A stretch of DNA of 37,085 nt from a virus. The stretch covers positions 1 through 37,085 of the IMG/VR virus record IMGVR_UViG_3300034112_001420. One strand, written 5' to 3'. Of this stretch, positions 13,620 to 21,505 are shown piece after piece. The translations under genes and the position numbers were made by a program. The notes beneath the pieces were generated by a model, which was given only the letters and a program-made list of their open reading frames with translations, did no database searches and was not told the DNA's origin. Each line of letters starts with the position of its first letter. Position 1 is the first letter of the stretch.

Positions 13620-13926
13620 ATTTTATCGTGGAGTCGTTCATAGTCCACAAAATCCAAAGCATCCTAATTTTAAATTCTTAATTGTTGATACGGTTTATGA
13701 GAAGCAGGATGAAAATGGAGAATACTATACGGACTCATTCAATAGTTACGAAGATTTTCTATTCCACAATCCAGACCAAGGAGATTCTTTTTATGGAGTC
13801 TACGGTTCATATTGGATTGATATACCCAAAAACTGTATAAAAATTACTGAAACCAATAATTTAAATGAAGCAATTCTTATTGCAGAGTCTATAATGGGTA
13901 ACAGTATAATTGAAACTACATTCTAA
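13600..13926 (+). CDS. Small protein, unknown function
   Basis: 108 residues. Aromatic- and acid-rich (FDSFNSYEDFLFHNPDQGD is approximate in register), with strands near the N-terminus (RFYRGVVHSPQNPKHPNFKF). The C-terminus is a helix (LNEAILIAESIMGNS). Its stop overlaps the next ATG (TAATG). No motif recognised. Confidence 0.6.
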   Translation: MVALPNRFYRGVVHSPQNPKHPNFKFLIVDTVYEKQDENGEYYTDSFNSYEDFLFHNPDQGDSFYGVYGSYWIDIPKNCIKITETNNLNEAILIAESIMGNSIIETTF

Positions 13927-14456
13927 TGATTAATACTGATTACGAAATTGATTATAGTGATTGGTTTGATGAAGGTGGGTGCTGTCAAGTATATCCTATA
14001 AAGAATAATAAAGATCTTGTATTTAAAGAATTTAGAAGCAAAAAGAAAGCACAAGAAGCATATTCTATTCAGAAAAAATTAGCCAAGTTTGATTTTGCCC
14101 CAAGGGTTTTGGATAAAGTCTGCAAACTTAATTTTGCAAAAGAAGATGGTGTTGTATTTTATAATAGCAGCGATTGGGGATATATTACAGAGTATGCAAA
14201 AACCTGTCAAGCCAATACTATAATTAGTATGCAAGATATTCAAGATTTAGTAGAGAATATCGCAGCAAAAACAGGGTTAAAGTTTTGGGATTGTCATTGG
14301 TATAATGTGGGCATCATAAATAGGAATGGATCAAAAAAATTAGTCTGTATAGATACTGGAAAAGAAAGTTTTAATGGAGATGCTAATGCTTGGGGGAATA
14401 TTGATCCTGGGCCAAAATGTTCGTATTGCTTAAAATATAACTGTAAATGTGAGTAA
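13926..14456 (+). CDS. Protein-kinase-fold protein with C-terminal zinc knuckle
   Basis: 176 residues. A small kinase-like arrangement is visible. A Gly-containing loop GGCCQVYPI (17-25) is followed by VFKEF with the candidate ATP lysine K34, a hinge-like GYITEYAKT (85-93), a catalytic-loop-like WDCHWYN (121-127, D-x-H-x-x-N) and CIDTGKES (141-148) in the DFG position (D143). The chain then ends with cysteines 165, 168, 173 and 175, a probable zinc knuckle. It is shorter than a full kinase and lacks a clear C-lobe tail. Activity, and whether the target is a host protein or a small molecule, is unknown. Confidence 0.6.
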   Translation: MINTDYEIDYSDWFDEGGCCQVYPIKNNKDLVFKEFRSKKKAQEAYSIQKKLAKFDFAPRVLDKVCKLNFAKEDGVVFYNSSDWGYITEYAKTCQANTIISMQDIQDLVENIAAKTGLKFWDCHWYNVGIINRNGSKKLVCIDTGKESFNGDANAWGNIDPGPKCSYCLKYNCKCE

Positions 14457-14461
14457 ATATT

Positions 14462-14773
14462 ATGCCTTATATCAAAGAAGATGATAGAGAAGAATTAGAT
14501 GTTTGTGTTGACCAATTAATCAACTGTATTCGTGATATTAAACATTCATTAAATAATCCCCATGATTTTAGTATATATTTAGGTAGGATTAATTATTGTT
14601 TTTCTAGAATTGTTAGCGGACTTATGGGAAACCCATCTTATAATAAGATAGCAATGATTACTGGTGTATTAGAAAATATTAAACAAGAATTTTATCGCCG
14701 TGTTGCTGAACCATATGAAGATAATAAAATATTGGAAAATGGCGATATAAAAGAATATAAAAGACTAAAGTAG
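14462..14773 (+). CDS. Helical protein, unknown function
   Basis: 103 residues, nearly all predicted helix (ELDVCVDQLINCIRDIKHSL; IAMITGVLENIKQEFYRRVA), with an acidic C-terminal tail. It probably forms a small helical bundle. No family recognised. GGAGG for the next gene overlaps its stop. Confidence 0.62.
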   Translation: MPYIKEDDREELDVCVDQLINCIRDIKHSLNNPHDFSIYLGRINYCFSRIVSGLMGNPSYNKIAMITGVLENIKQEFYRRVAEPYEDNKILENGDIKEYKRLK

Positions 14774-14781
14774 GAGGTTTT

Positions 14782-15120
14782 ATGTCAAAAGATATTGATC
14801 ATATTATGAGAGAAGTTATGAAGAATAATCAAGAAATACATAATATGGATAAAGATTTATCTAAAGACATAGCAAGTCTACAAAAAAGCGTTAAAAATAT
14901 AGAGAATAAACTCAAGAGCATGGACGAAACTCTGGAGAAATTACTAGATATTTTAAATACTATCACTGTTTTTATAGAAGAAGCAGACGAGGGTGAATTA
15001 GATTTAAATGATGGTGATGAGACTGAAGATTGGACTCCTTATGATGAACGAGGATTTTCCTATGAAGATGATGAGTATGAAGAAGAAGATGAGTGGAATA
15101 ATCATGAGGATGAAAGTTGA
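14782..15120 (+). CDS. Coiled-coil protein with very acidic tail
   Basis: 112 residues, GGAGG at 14773-14777. Residues 10-70 form a long coiled coil (LSKDIASLQKSVKNIENKLK). Residues 75-112 are mostly Glu and Asp (YEDDEYEEEDEWNN). This is a parallel-helix oligomer with a DNA-mimic-like tail, a form sometimes seen in inhibitors of DNA-binding proteins. No direct evidence of function. Confidence 0.65.
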   Translation: MSKDIDHIMREVMKNNQEIHNMDKDLSKDIASLQKSVKNIENKLKSMDETLEKLLDILNTITVFIEEADEGELDLNDGDETEDWTPYDERGFSYEDDEYEEEDEWNNHEDES

Positions 15121-15365
15121 TGGCTAGTTTAGCATTATTAGTAAGCATAATAGTGTTATTCACAATATTAATTGGGCCAATCTCATATTTTTTAGCAAAA
15201 CTTAAATTCCCTAAATTTTTCATCTATCTATTAAGTATTATTAGTATACTGTGTGGAATAAGTTTTTGCTCTATACCAATTCCAGTATGGTATATTGGAC
15301 TGATACCAGTTTATTTTGGCTATATTAGTATCCAGATTGCCAATAAAAAAGATAGTGGAGGTTGA
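15120..15365 (+). CDS. Small integral membrane protein
   Basis: 81 residues from the ATG in TGATG overlapping the previous stop. Three hydrophobic stretches are visible: about 2-24 (LALLVSIIVLFTILIGPIS), 33-50 (FFIYLLSIISILCGISF) and 55-73 (VWYIGLIPVYFGYISIQI). A lysine-rich KKDSGG tail follows. A membrane-remodelling or holin-like role is conceivable next to rIIA/rIIB, but no lysis cassette is visible. Confidence 0.68.
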   Translation: MASLALLVSIIVLFTILIGPISYFLAKLKFPKFFIYLLSIISILCGISFCSIPIPVWYIGLIPVYFGYISIQIANKKDSGG

Positions 15366-15390
15366 CAAGCCATCTTGCCGATGGTATACT
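15362..15390 (+). promoter_or_regulatory. Sigma70-type promoter for rIIA
   Basis: TTGACA (15362-15367), 17-base spacer, TATACT (15385-15390) preceded by TGG (extended -10). CCATC (15371-15375) and GATGG in the spacer form a 5-base inverted repeat. Predicted start is near 15397. Confidence 0.85.
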
Positions 15391-15397
15391 TGGGCTA

Positions 15398-15420
15398 TCA
15401 CAGGAACGATTCACAGGAAC
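15398..15420 (+). repeat. Tandem direct repeat in the rIIA leader
   Basis: TCACAGGAAC occurs perfectly at 15398-15407 and 15411-15420, just after the predicted transcription start and before the true ribosome site GGAG (15423-15426). Each copy contains AGGA. They could be ribosome standby sites or a binding site for a translational repressor. Confidence 0.75.
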
Positions 15421-15434
15421 TTGGAGACTAGAAA

Positions 15435-18107
15435 ATGAAGTTGGCAGATCGTGTTATTGATACTCATAGTGCTGGCGTTGCTAGTAGCAATCAGTTTAAT
15501 ATTGCTCAAACCAGTAAAATGTTTAAGATCCTTTCGGACTCTCTTTATTCCGACAAGGTTATGGCGGTTATTCGTGAACTGTCTACAAACGCTTATGACT
15601 CTCATATTTCAGCAGGCAATAAGAATCCTTTTAAGGTAACTTTGCCAACCGCTGCTAATCCTAATTTTGTGGTGCGTGATTATGGCACTGGTCTTAGTCA
15701 GGCAGATATGGAGAACCTGTATACTACATACGGGGCTAGTAATAAGAACGATAGTAATGATTTTGTTGGTTGTCTTGGTCTAGGGTCTAAGAGTCCGTTT
15801 GCTTATACCAAGAGTTTTACTACAACTTCTTATTTTAACGGTAAGAAATATACTTATATCGCCGCTATTGATGATAGTGGTGTTCCCACCCTTAATCTTT
15901 TTAATTCGTGCGACACAGACGAGCCTAACGGTCTTGAAATTGGTTTTGCTGTTAAGCAGCATGATTTTCAAGAGTTCTCCAGTAAGGCCAAGCGTATTTA
16001 TCACTATTTTAGAATGAAGCCCATTATTGAGGGTGGAATTGGTGGTAATCTACAAGATCATAAGTATAGCAATACTAATATTGTTATTAGTGGCGACGGT
16101 TGGAGAGTTTGCCGTCTGAACAATGACAATAATTACTTTCCTAGTAGTTATCATCGTATTGATAGTGGCGTTATTGCTATTATGGGCAATATCGCATACC
16201 CTGTAGAAACCGCCCAAATTATTGGCGAAGAAAAGCAGGAAAGTCCCGATCATATTCAACGATGGAATCGTGCTTTCCAAAAGGCAGACATTGATAGTTG
16301 GAAGAATTTTGTTCATGAGATTATCAATTCTGGTCTTTATCTTGAGTTGGATTTTGGTATTGGCGAACTTGAAATGGATGTTTCAAGAGAAGGTTTGCAG
16401 TATACCAAGCAAGTCAAGAAAAGTCTGAGAGAAAAGACTCAGGAGATTTTTACTGAACTCAAGAGTATGTTTAGCCAAAAGATTGCTGATGCTAAAACTA
16501 AGATCGAAGCAATTACCACATATTATACCCTGAATGAACTTGCTGGTGGATGGGGAGTTGGTGCTTCGTGGACAGACAGCAAGGGTAAGAGTCATTCTAT
16601 TAATTCTGGTAATGATCTAGAATATAAGATTCCTGCTGGAAAGAATCTGTATGTCTTTAACTATAAGAGTTCTGGCTATAGGTCACGCAGACTGATTGCT
16701 CTTACGGATAAAATCCATAATGAGACACTAACTGGTAAGGGCTATGGCTACTACTATAGTGCTAAGAAAAATGGCAAGATCGCTTTCTTTGTGTGTGACG
16801 TTAAGAGCGAAGAAACAGCAAAGAAGATTGTTACAAAGTATTGTAATCAAAACGATTGTTTCGGTTATATGATTCTTGATACCAAGGATCATACCAAGAG
16901 TAATGAGGGTTTTGATAAGTTGATTGAGGATGTTGGTCAGGATAATCTGCTAAAGGTTTCTGATTATAAGCATCTGAGCCAAAGTAATACTCCAAGAAAG
17001 AAAAGCACAAGAAGTAGTCAGGGTAGTGTTAGTGATCAAGATGTATTCTTTATTTATGGAGCATCTAAGGATAGCGGAGATATTACTAATCAGTATAACG
17101 ACGCTAAATTTCTAAAGACACTGACACAGACCGAACTTGATGATTTTAGTGATAGTGAAGATATTGTATATATTCCTATTACTCGTTACAAGAGTAATGA
17201 CAATGAAAATCTGCCCATGATTTCTGACTTAAACTATATGATGACTGATGCTTCAATGAAGAATCTAATCAAGGATATGTTTGGCAATACTAAGATTTAT
17301 GCTATCAAGAGTAGTCTTGTAAAGAAAATGTCTGACGATGGATACAATATGATTCCGTTTAATGACTTCTTTATGGATAGCCTAAAGAAAATCAAGAGTC
17401 GTTTTGATAGTGTCATATCTTATAACGATCTTGTGGAATATTGTCGCAAGCAACATCAAGATAGTGATACAACCATAAATACTTATAGATACTATAATCA
17501 TGGCACAGTCCTACACCAATTCGCATACCATATGTTGAATATTTTTGGTCTGGACTATGCTAAGTTTATCAAAAATCAAGATATGGTTGATGCTGTCAAT
17601 TATTACTTGATTACAGAATTTTTTGCCGATACTATTCATAGATTTAAGTACGACATTACAAAGTTTACTAAAGAAGCATATTTTGATCATATGAATACTA
17701 TTCTACAAACGATTGGTATTGATCAGATTGATAGTGAAAATATTCGTACTACTAATGTAGAGTACCATAGTCTACTTAATATGATTAATGATCGTATCTA
17801 TAGACTTGATAGTGATAAGTATGTTAATATTATCAAGTCACAGACTAAGACTAAGTATCAATTGCCAAAAGCATCTGAAGTCAGGAAAACGATTAAAGAG
17901 GCTATTGACAAGAATCCGATGATCAAGTATATTATGGGAACGAACCAAGTAACTGGTATGATTAGAGAATTGACCGATAAAAATCCTATCTCTAGTCTTG
18001 ATAATCGTGCTAGTTATTATACTAATAGTGGTAAGGATTGGTTTGCTCAAATGGATAGTGATAGCGTTGATCTGTTCAAGATTCAGTTGAGTAGTTTGAT
18101 TAAGTAA
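15435..18107 (+). CDS. rIIA: RIIA-like protein with GHKL ATPase domain
   Basis: 890 residues; T4 RIIA is 725. The N-terminal GHKL ATP-binding domain shows IRELSTNAYDSH (46-57, N box with E48, N52), VRDYGTGLS (80-88, G1 box) and GLGSKSPFAYT (115-125, G2 box), matching the T4 protein closely. In T4, RIIA and RIIB are membrane-associated early proteins affecting lysis timing, exclusion by lambda and genome stability; the molecular role is still debated. The remaining 600 residues are a poorly characterised body with a basic Ser/Lys/Arg linker near 515-530. Strong promoter, GGAG site and biased codons indicate high expression. rIIB follows after 32 bases. Confidence 0.92.
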   Translation: MKLADRVIDTHSAGVASSNQFNIAQTSKMFKILSDSLYSDKVMAVIRELSTNAYDSHISAGNKNPFKVTLPTAANPNFVVRDYGTGLSQADMENLYTTYGASNKNDSNDFVGCLGLGSKSPFAYTKSFTTTSYFNGKKYTYIAAIDDSGVPTLNLFNSCDTDEPNGLEIGFAVKQHDFQEFSSKAKRIYHYFRMKPIIEGGIGGNLQDHKYSNTNIVISGDGWRVCRLNNDNNYFPSSYHRIDSGVIAIMGNIAYPVETAQIIGEEKQESPDHIQRWNRAFQKADIDSWKNFVHEIINSGLYLELDFGIGELEMDVSREGLQYTKQVKKSLREKTQEIFTELKSMFSQKIADAKTKIEAITTYYTLNELAGGWGVGASWTDSKGKSHSINSGNDLEYKIPAGKNLYVFNYKSSGYRSRRLIALTDKIHNETLTGKGYGYYYSAKKNGKIAFFVCDVKSEETAKKIVTKYCNQNDCFGYMILDTKDHTKSNEGFDKLIEDVGQDNLLKVSDYKHLSQSNTPRKKSTRSSQGSVSDQDVFFIYGASKDSGDITNQYNDAKFLKTLTQTELDDFSDSEDIVYIPITRYKSNDNENLPMISDLNYMMTDASMKNLIKDMFGNTKIYAIKSSLVKKMSDDGYNMIPFNDFFMDSLKKIKSRFDSVISYNDLVEYCRKQHQDSDTTINTYRYYNHGTVLHQFAYHMLNIFGLDYAKFIKNQDMVDAVNYYLITEFFADTIHRFKYDITKFTKEAYFDHMNTILQTIGIDQIDSENIRTTNVEYHSLLNMINDRIYRLDSDKYVNIIKSQTKTKYQLPKASEVRKTIKEAIDKNPMIKYIMGTNQVTGMIRELTDKNPISSLDNRASYYTNSGKDWFAQMDSDSVDLFKIQLSSLIK

Positions 18108-18139
18108 TTCACAGGTAAGTAACACTAAGGAGTTTAATC

Positions 18140-19003
18140 ATGTCTGTTCCGTTTATGTTTGTTGATGGTAATTTGACGCTTGTTCTTAATAACAAGAGTT
18201 ATCAGGTTTTGCCAGATCATATTAATTACAAGATGATTCTGGAGAGTTTGCCAACTGCAACCGTTGATGAGTTGCTTGAGATTGTTGATGTTGAAAAGGC
18301 TGTTGCTGCATTTAGCGATGGTCTTGTTGAGATCAAGAATGGTCAGGTCACTTATGAAGGTGAGGTTGTTCATGGTAGTATTAGTAAGCGTATTCTAGAG
18401 TTTATGAGCAAGGGTCTGCCTTTCCAGCCTCTTGTTAATTTCCTGAATAATCTTATGGAAAATCCTAGTATGCAGAGTCAGAAGGAACTTTACGATTTCC
18501 TTGAGCATGAACATCTGCCCATTACTGAGGATGGTCATTTCCTAGCCTATAAGGCAGTCAGGAATGATTACAAGGATAAGTATCGTGGAGTATTTGATAA
18601 TAGTGTTGGTCAAGTTGTTAAGATGCAACGAGCCAAAGTTGACGATGATCGTGCAAGAGGATGCTCTGATGGACTTCATGCTGGTGCATTGAATTATGTG
18701 GCCGGTTATGGGTCTGTGGAATCTGGCGACCGTATTGTGATCGTCAAGATTAATCCGCGTGATGTTGTTAGTGTTCCAAGTGATTGTAACTGCGAGAAAC
18801 TTCGCACTTGCCGATATGAAGTTGTCGGAGAGTATCAAGGCGAACTTCTGAAGCCTCTTTATTCGTCTGATTTTAGTTATGACGAGGATGAAGATTATAA
18901 TGAAGATAATTATGATCTTGATGAATCATACTGGGATCAGTTTGATGACGAGGATGAAGATGTAAATTATGATGACGAGGACGATTACGACGATCAGTAT
19001 TGA
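18140..19003 (+). CDS. rIIB: RIIB-like protein with acidic C-terminal tail
   Basis: 287 residues with AAGGAG at 18127-18132. The middle contains the conserved RIIB block: LYDFLEHEHLPITEDGHFLAYKAVRNDYKD, then YRGVFDNSVGQVVKM, RGCSDGLHAGALNYV, IVIVKINPRDVVSVPSDCNC and RTCRYEVVGEY. These match T4 RIIB almost word for word. The N-terminus (about 1-110) is a strand-plus-helix region. Residues 245-287 are almost all Asp, Glu, Tyr and Asn, an unusual tail that I do not recall in T4 RIIB. It acts with RIIA. High GTT/CGT codon content suggests strong expression. Confidence 0.93.
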   Translation: MSVPFMFVDGNLTLVLNNKSYQVLPDHINYKMILESLPTATVDELLEIVDVEKAVAAFSDGLVEIKNGQVTYEGEVVHGSISKRILEFMSKGLPFQPLVNFLNNLMENPSMQSQKELYDFLEHEHLPITEDGHFLAYKAVRNDYKDKYRGVFDNSVGQVVKMQRAKVDDDRARGCSDGLHAGALNYVAGYGSVESGDRIVIVKINPRDVVSVPSDCNCEKLRTCRYEVVGEYQGELLKPLYSSDFSYDEDEDYNEDNYDLDESYWDQFDDEDEDVNYDDEDDYDDQY

Positions 19004-19013
19004 TCGTTGGAAG

Positions 19014-19070
19014 AAAGTGGGCCGCTGGGCGGATACTAGTTAAAGGATGGTTCGATTCCATCACCACTTT
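19014..19070 (+). ncRNA. Shortened tRNA-like sequence lacking a D arm
   Basis: AAAGTGG (19014-19020) pairs with CCACTTT (19064-19070). The T arm GATGG-TTCGATT-CCATC (19046-19062) is perfect. Between them only 25 bases remain. They can form a five-pair stem GCTGG/CTAGT (19024-19028, 19036-19040) with a 7-base loop GCGGATA and a 5-base variable loop TAAAG, leaving no room for a D arm. Position 33 would be C, not U, and A19063 is unpaired, so it is not a normal decoding tRNA. An alternative fold is CCGC/GCGG. It fills the gap between rIIB and the next gene. It could be a decayed tRNA or a functional tRNA mimic. Confidence 0.6.
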
Positions 19071-19083
19071 TAAAGGATATATC

Positions 19084-19506
19084 ATGCACGAAGATTATGA
19101 TGATAATGAATATGATGATGATCAGTATGATTATGATCATCCATCATTGAATCCATTTCATTACTATTTCAAATTTGATATTGGGCCAGATACTCCGTTG
19201 TCTCAGTGGCTTTCTGATATTATTAAAAATACTAACTGGGAAGATATTGGATTTGCTTATAAACCTATCAATCTGCCCGGTTGGCCTGCTGTTTCGTTAC
19301 CTGTGAATAGTTGGAATCCCAATGCTGGCAAGGATAATTCCTTCCAGTATTTGGGATCCAATTATGCTGGCAATCCAATATGGAAAAAGAAATATTTTAT
19401 ATCAGATCCAATTAATCAAGAATATAAACTTCATATTCAAGCACATGCTAAACATTTTGTTTTACAACCGGATTATTATAATGGATTATTTGAAATTCTT
19501 AATTAG
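19084..19506 (+). CDS. Protein with acidic Asp/Tyr N-terminus, unknown function
   Basis: 140 residues from ATG 19084, with AAAGGA upstream; the longer frame to 19000 crosses the tRNA-like sequence and is rejected. Residues 1-20 are Asp, Tyr, Glu and Asn only, closely resembling the tail of RIIB just upstream. The rest is Pro/Trp/Asn-rich (INLPGWPAVSLPVNSWNPN) with a final beta/helix part. It is not a family I know; the N-terminus may derive from duplication of the rIIB tail. Confidence 0.65.
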   Translation: MHEDYDDNEYDDDQYDYDHPSLNPFHYYFKFDIGPDTPLSQWLSDIIKNTNWEDIGFAYKPINLPGWPAVSLPVNSWNPNAGKDNSFQYLGSNYAGNPIWKKKYFISDPINQEYKLHIQAHAKHFVLQPDYYNGLFEILN

Positions 19507-19514
19507 GAGTTATT

Positions 19515-19928
19515 ATGAATGAATGGTTTGTTATCAATGATCTAAATGAGTTTACTGATAAAACAAGGATTATAGTTTATAATAATTTTGGTAAATGGGA
19601 GAGTAATAATCCAATCAATGATACTATGGATCTCATTGAAGAATCTGATACAAATGATATGAATAAAGTATTGTCTCATGAAGAATCACTAACAATAGTT
19701 AAACAAGTAGTCAAGAAACAGAAACATAAAAAGTCTGATAGAGTTAGATATATTTTAAACGAGACATTATTCGCTAAAATTGTACAAGACTTAAATGCTA
19801 GAATGGTTAGTAATGTTCTTAATGAATTGGTAAAAAAAGACATCATAGAGTCAGGATTTGATAATGAGTCTAATGACTTTGTGTTTTGGATAAAAAAAGA
19901 CAACAATGAAACACCAGAAACCGATTGA
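19515..19928 (+). CDS. Paralogue of the 6520 protein, possible winged-helix domain
   Basis: 137 residues with TTAGGAG ahead of ATG 19515. Residues 75-127 (RYILNETLFAKIVQDLNARM, then LNELVKKDIIESGFDNESND and FVFW) match the C-terminal half of the protein at 6520 in spacing and key residues. The N-terminal halves differ. The helix-helix-wing order suggests a winged helix that reads DNA or a partner. Function unknown. It overlaps the next gene by 23 bases. Confidence 0.68.
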   Translation: MNEWFVINDLNEFTDKTRIIVYNNFGKWESNNPINDTMDLIEESDTNDMNKVLSHEESLTIVKQVVKKQKHKKSDRVRYILNETLFAKIVQDLNARMVSNVLNELVKKDIIESGFDNESNDFVFWIKKDNNETPETD

Positions 19929-20316
19929 TCACGACGTTCATCTAAAATATTTGTGTAATAAATGTGGATCAATCCATTGGCTTTCTTTTAAGGAAGCATC
20001 AACAGATCAATTTAAAGTTGTTTGTGATTGTGATAATATCTTTACAGTTAGGCGTGTGTCTGGTTTTAAAATCAAGTATTTTGATCAAGAAAATAAACCA
20101 AAAATACAGAAAGAAAAACTAGAATCATCACCAAAGACTAGTAAACAAATACCAGAATTTTTATTAGCACAAACTATAAAAGCACTAATACCATATGGAT
20201 TTACTAGTGCTGAGGCTAGAGAAATTATAGTTAAAAGTTATAATGAACAGCCTAATGATAATCCATTACTTTTGGTTAAACAAACTTTGGCATCTTTAAG
20301 GAGTACAAATGTCTAA
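19906..20316 (+). CDS. Zinc-ribbon protein with RuvA domain III-like C-terminus
   Basis: 136 residues. The N-terminal ribbon has CNKC (17-20) and CDC (40-42). A charged linker follows (60-82). Residues 88-132, IKALIPYGFTSAEAREIIVK then NPLLLVKQTLASL, match the three-helix pattern of RuvA domain III (AL..LGY...EA...V........LI...L..L). That domain is the part of RuvA that contacts RuvB. The gene overlaps ruvB by 8 bases. I infer an adaptor that recruits or activates the phage RuvB in place of full RuvA, whose tetramer-forming domains are absent. The similarity is short and needs a profile search. Confidence 0.6.
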   Translation: MKHQKPIDHDVHLKYLCNKCGSIHWLSFKEASTDQFKVVCDCDNIFTVRRVSGFKIKYFDQENKPKIQKEKLESSPKTSKQIPEFLLAQTIKALIPYGFTSAEAREIIVKSYNEQPNDNPLLLVKQTLASLRSTNV

Positions 20317-21205
20317 TAATATTATGAGGCCCACTAAGTTCAGTGACATCATTGGTCAGCAAGAGGTTATAGACCGTCTGCAAATCATGGTGAAGGGCTG
20401 TTTAAGTTCTGGTGGTACGATGCCTCATGTTTTAATTGACGGGCCTCCTGGCCTTGGTAAAACGACAATAGCGAGTGCTATAGCCAGCGAACTACAGACC
20501 AATCTATATACGATCAATGCGGCCAATGTTCGTAGTGTTAAAAATTTACTACCATACCTCATGGGTATTGCACCACAGTCCGTACTTTTTATTGATGAAA
20601 TACATAGACTTCCTAAACTAGTAGAAGAATTCCTTTATCCTGTAATGGAAGATTTTGTATTAAATATAACTCTAGAGTCTAAACCAGAGACTATTGATCT
20701 TCCAGTATTTACTCTTGTTGGGGCTACTACTAGTGGTGGCAGTTTAAGTCAGCCATTCTATGATCGTTTTGCAATTAAAGAGCATTTGTCTTTTTATACA
20801 CCAGATGAGTTAGCCAAACTAGCAGGATTGAACGCACAAAAGCTCGGACTAATGATCTCTGATTCTAATCTATTAGAAATTGGCAAAAGAAGTAAAGGAA
20901 CACCAAGAATTTTAAATGCTAGACTACAATGGTACAAGAACTATATTGCTTATCATCAAAATAAAAATATAGATATTGATGTTGTATTTAGTAGTCAGGG
21001 AATTGATAGTATGGGTTTAGATGTGTATGATAGAATGTATCTTGATATACTTCGTAAGAATAAGGGCAATCCTTTAGGACTAAAAAGTATTTCATCATTA
21101 ACTGGAATTGCTATAGAAACTATTGAAAACAGTATAGAGCCATATTTGATTAGACAAGGTTATGCTGTTAGAACACAAAAGGGAAGAATCATAGGTAATG
21201 TATGA
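20309..21205 (+). CDS. ruvB: RuvB-type Holliday junction branch-migration helicase
   Basis: 298 residues (host RuvB about 330-350). AAGGAG precedes ATG 20309. RuvB hexamers pump DNA through Holliday junctions with RuvA. Visible motifs: PTKFSDIIGQ near the start, Walker A GPPGLGKT (45-52), Walker B VLFIDEIH (92-99), sensor 1 GATT (138-141), arginine finger YDRF (R153), sensor 2 GTPRI (197-201) and a C-terminal winged helix ending IEPYLIRQGYAVRTQKGR. All catalytic residues are present, so it should be active. Generic clamp loaders share the AAA+ core, but the DR.YL and winged-helix parts point to RuvB. No RuvC-like resolvase is in the window. Confidence 0.93.
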   Translation: MSNNIMRPTKFSDIIGQQEVIDRLQIMVKGCLSSGGTMPHVLIDGPPGLGKTTIASAIASELQTNLYTINAANVRSVKNLLPYLMGIAPQSVLFIDEIHRLPKLVEEFLYPVMEDFVLNITLESKPETIDLPVFTLVGATTSGGSLSQPFYDRFAIKEHLSFYTPDELAKLAGLNAQKLGLMISDSNLLEIGKRSKGTPRILNARLQWYKNYIAYHQNKNIDIDVVFSSQGIDSMGLDVYDRMYLDILRKNKGNPLGLKSISSLTGIAIETIENSIEPYLIRQGYAVRTQKGRIIGNV

Positions 21206-21501
21206 ATAATATATATACTATTATTGTTATTATATTAGTAATATTAAATATTTTATCTTTTATTTTAGGATTCTTGCTAGGAAAAATATTATCAATATCC
21301 GGTGTATCTATAGTTAATAAGCCAAAATCTTTTATGCAATCTCAACCATCAAATAATACTATTAATATTGATGAGAAGATTCATATTACAGATATTAAAA
21401 CTGATGGTATGATTAAGAAGTATGAAAATCTTGGCGAAATTAAAAATTCTAATGAAAATATTACTAATTCAATAGATAAACTAAAGAGAATGAAAGGATA
21501 A
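21202..21501 (+). CDS. Single-span membrane protein, N-terminal anchor
   Basis: 99 residues in an ATGA overlap with ruvB. Residues 5-30 form a strong membrane span (IYTIIVIILVILNILSFILG), then LLGKIL. The rest is soluble, polar and weakly coiled-coil (NENITNSIDKLKRMKG). Lying directly before the actin-like gene, it could anchor that protein to the membrane, as MreC/RodZ-type partners do for MreB; this is inference from position only. Confidence 0.65.
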   Translation: MNNIYTIIVIILVILNILSFILGFLLGKILSISGVSIVNKPKSFMQSQPSNNTINIDEKIHITDIKTDGMIKKYENLGEIKNSNENITNSIDKLKRMKG

Positions 21502-21505
21502 TTTT

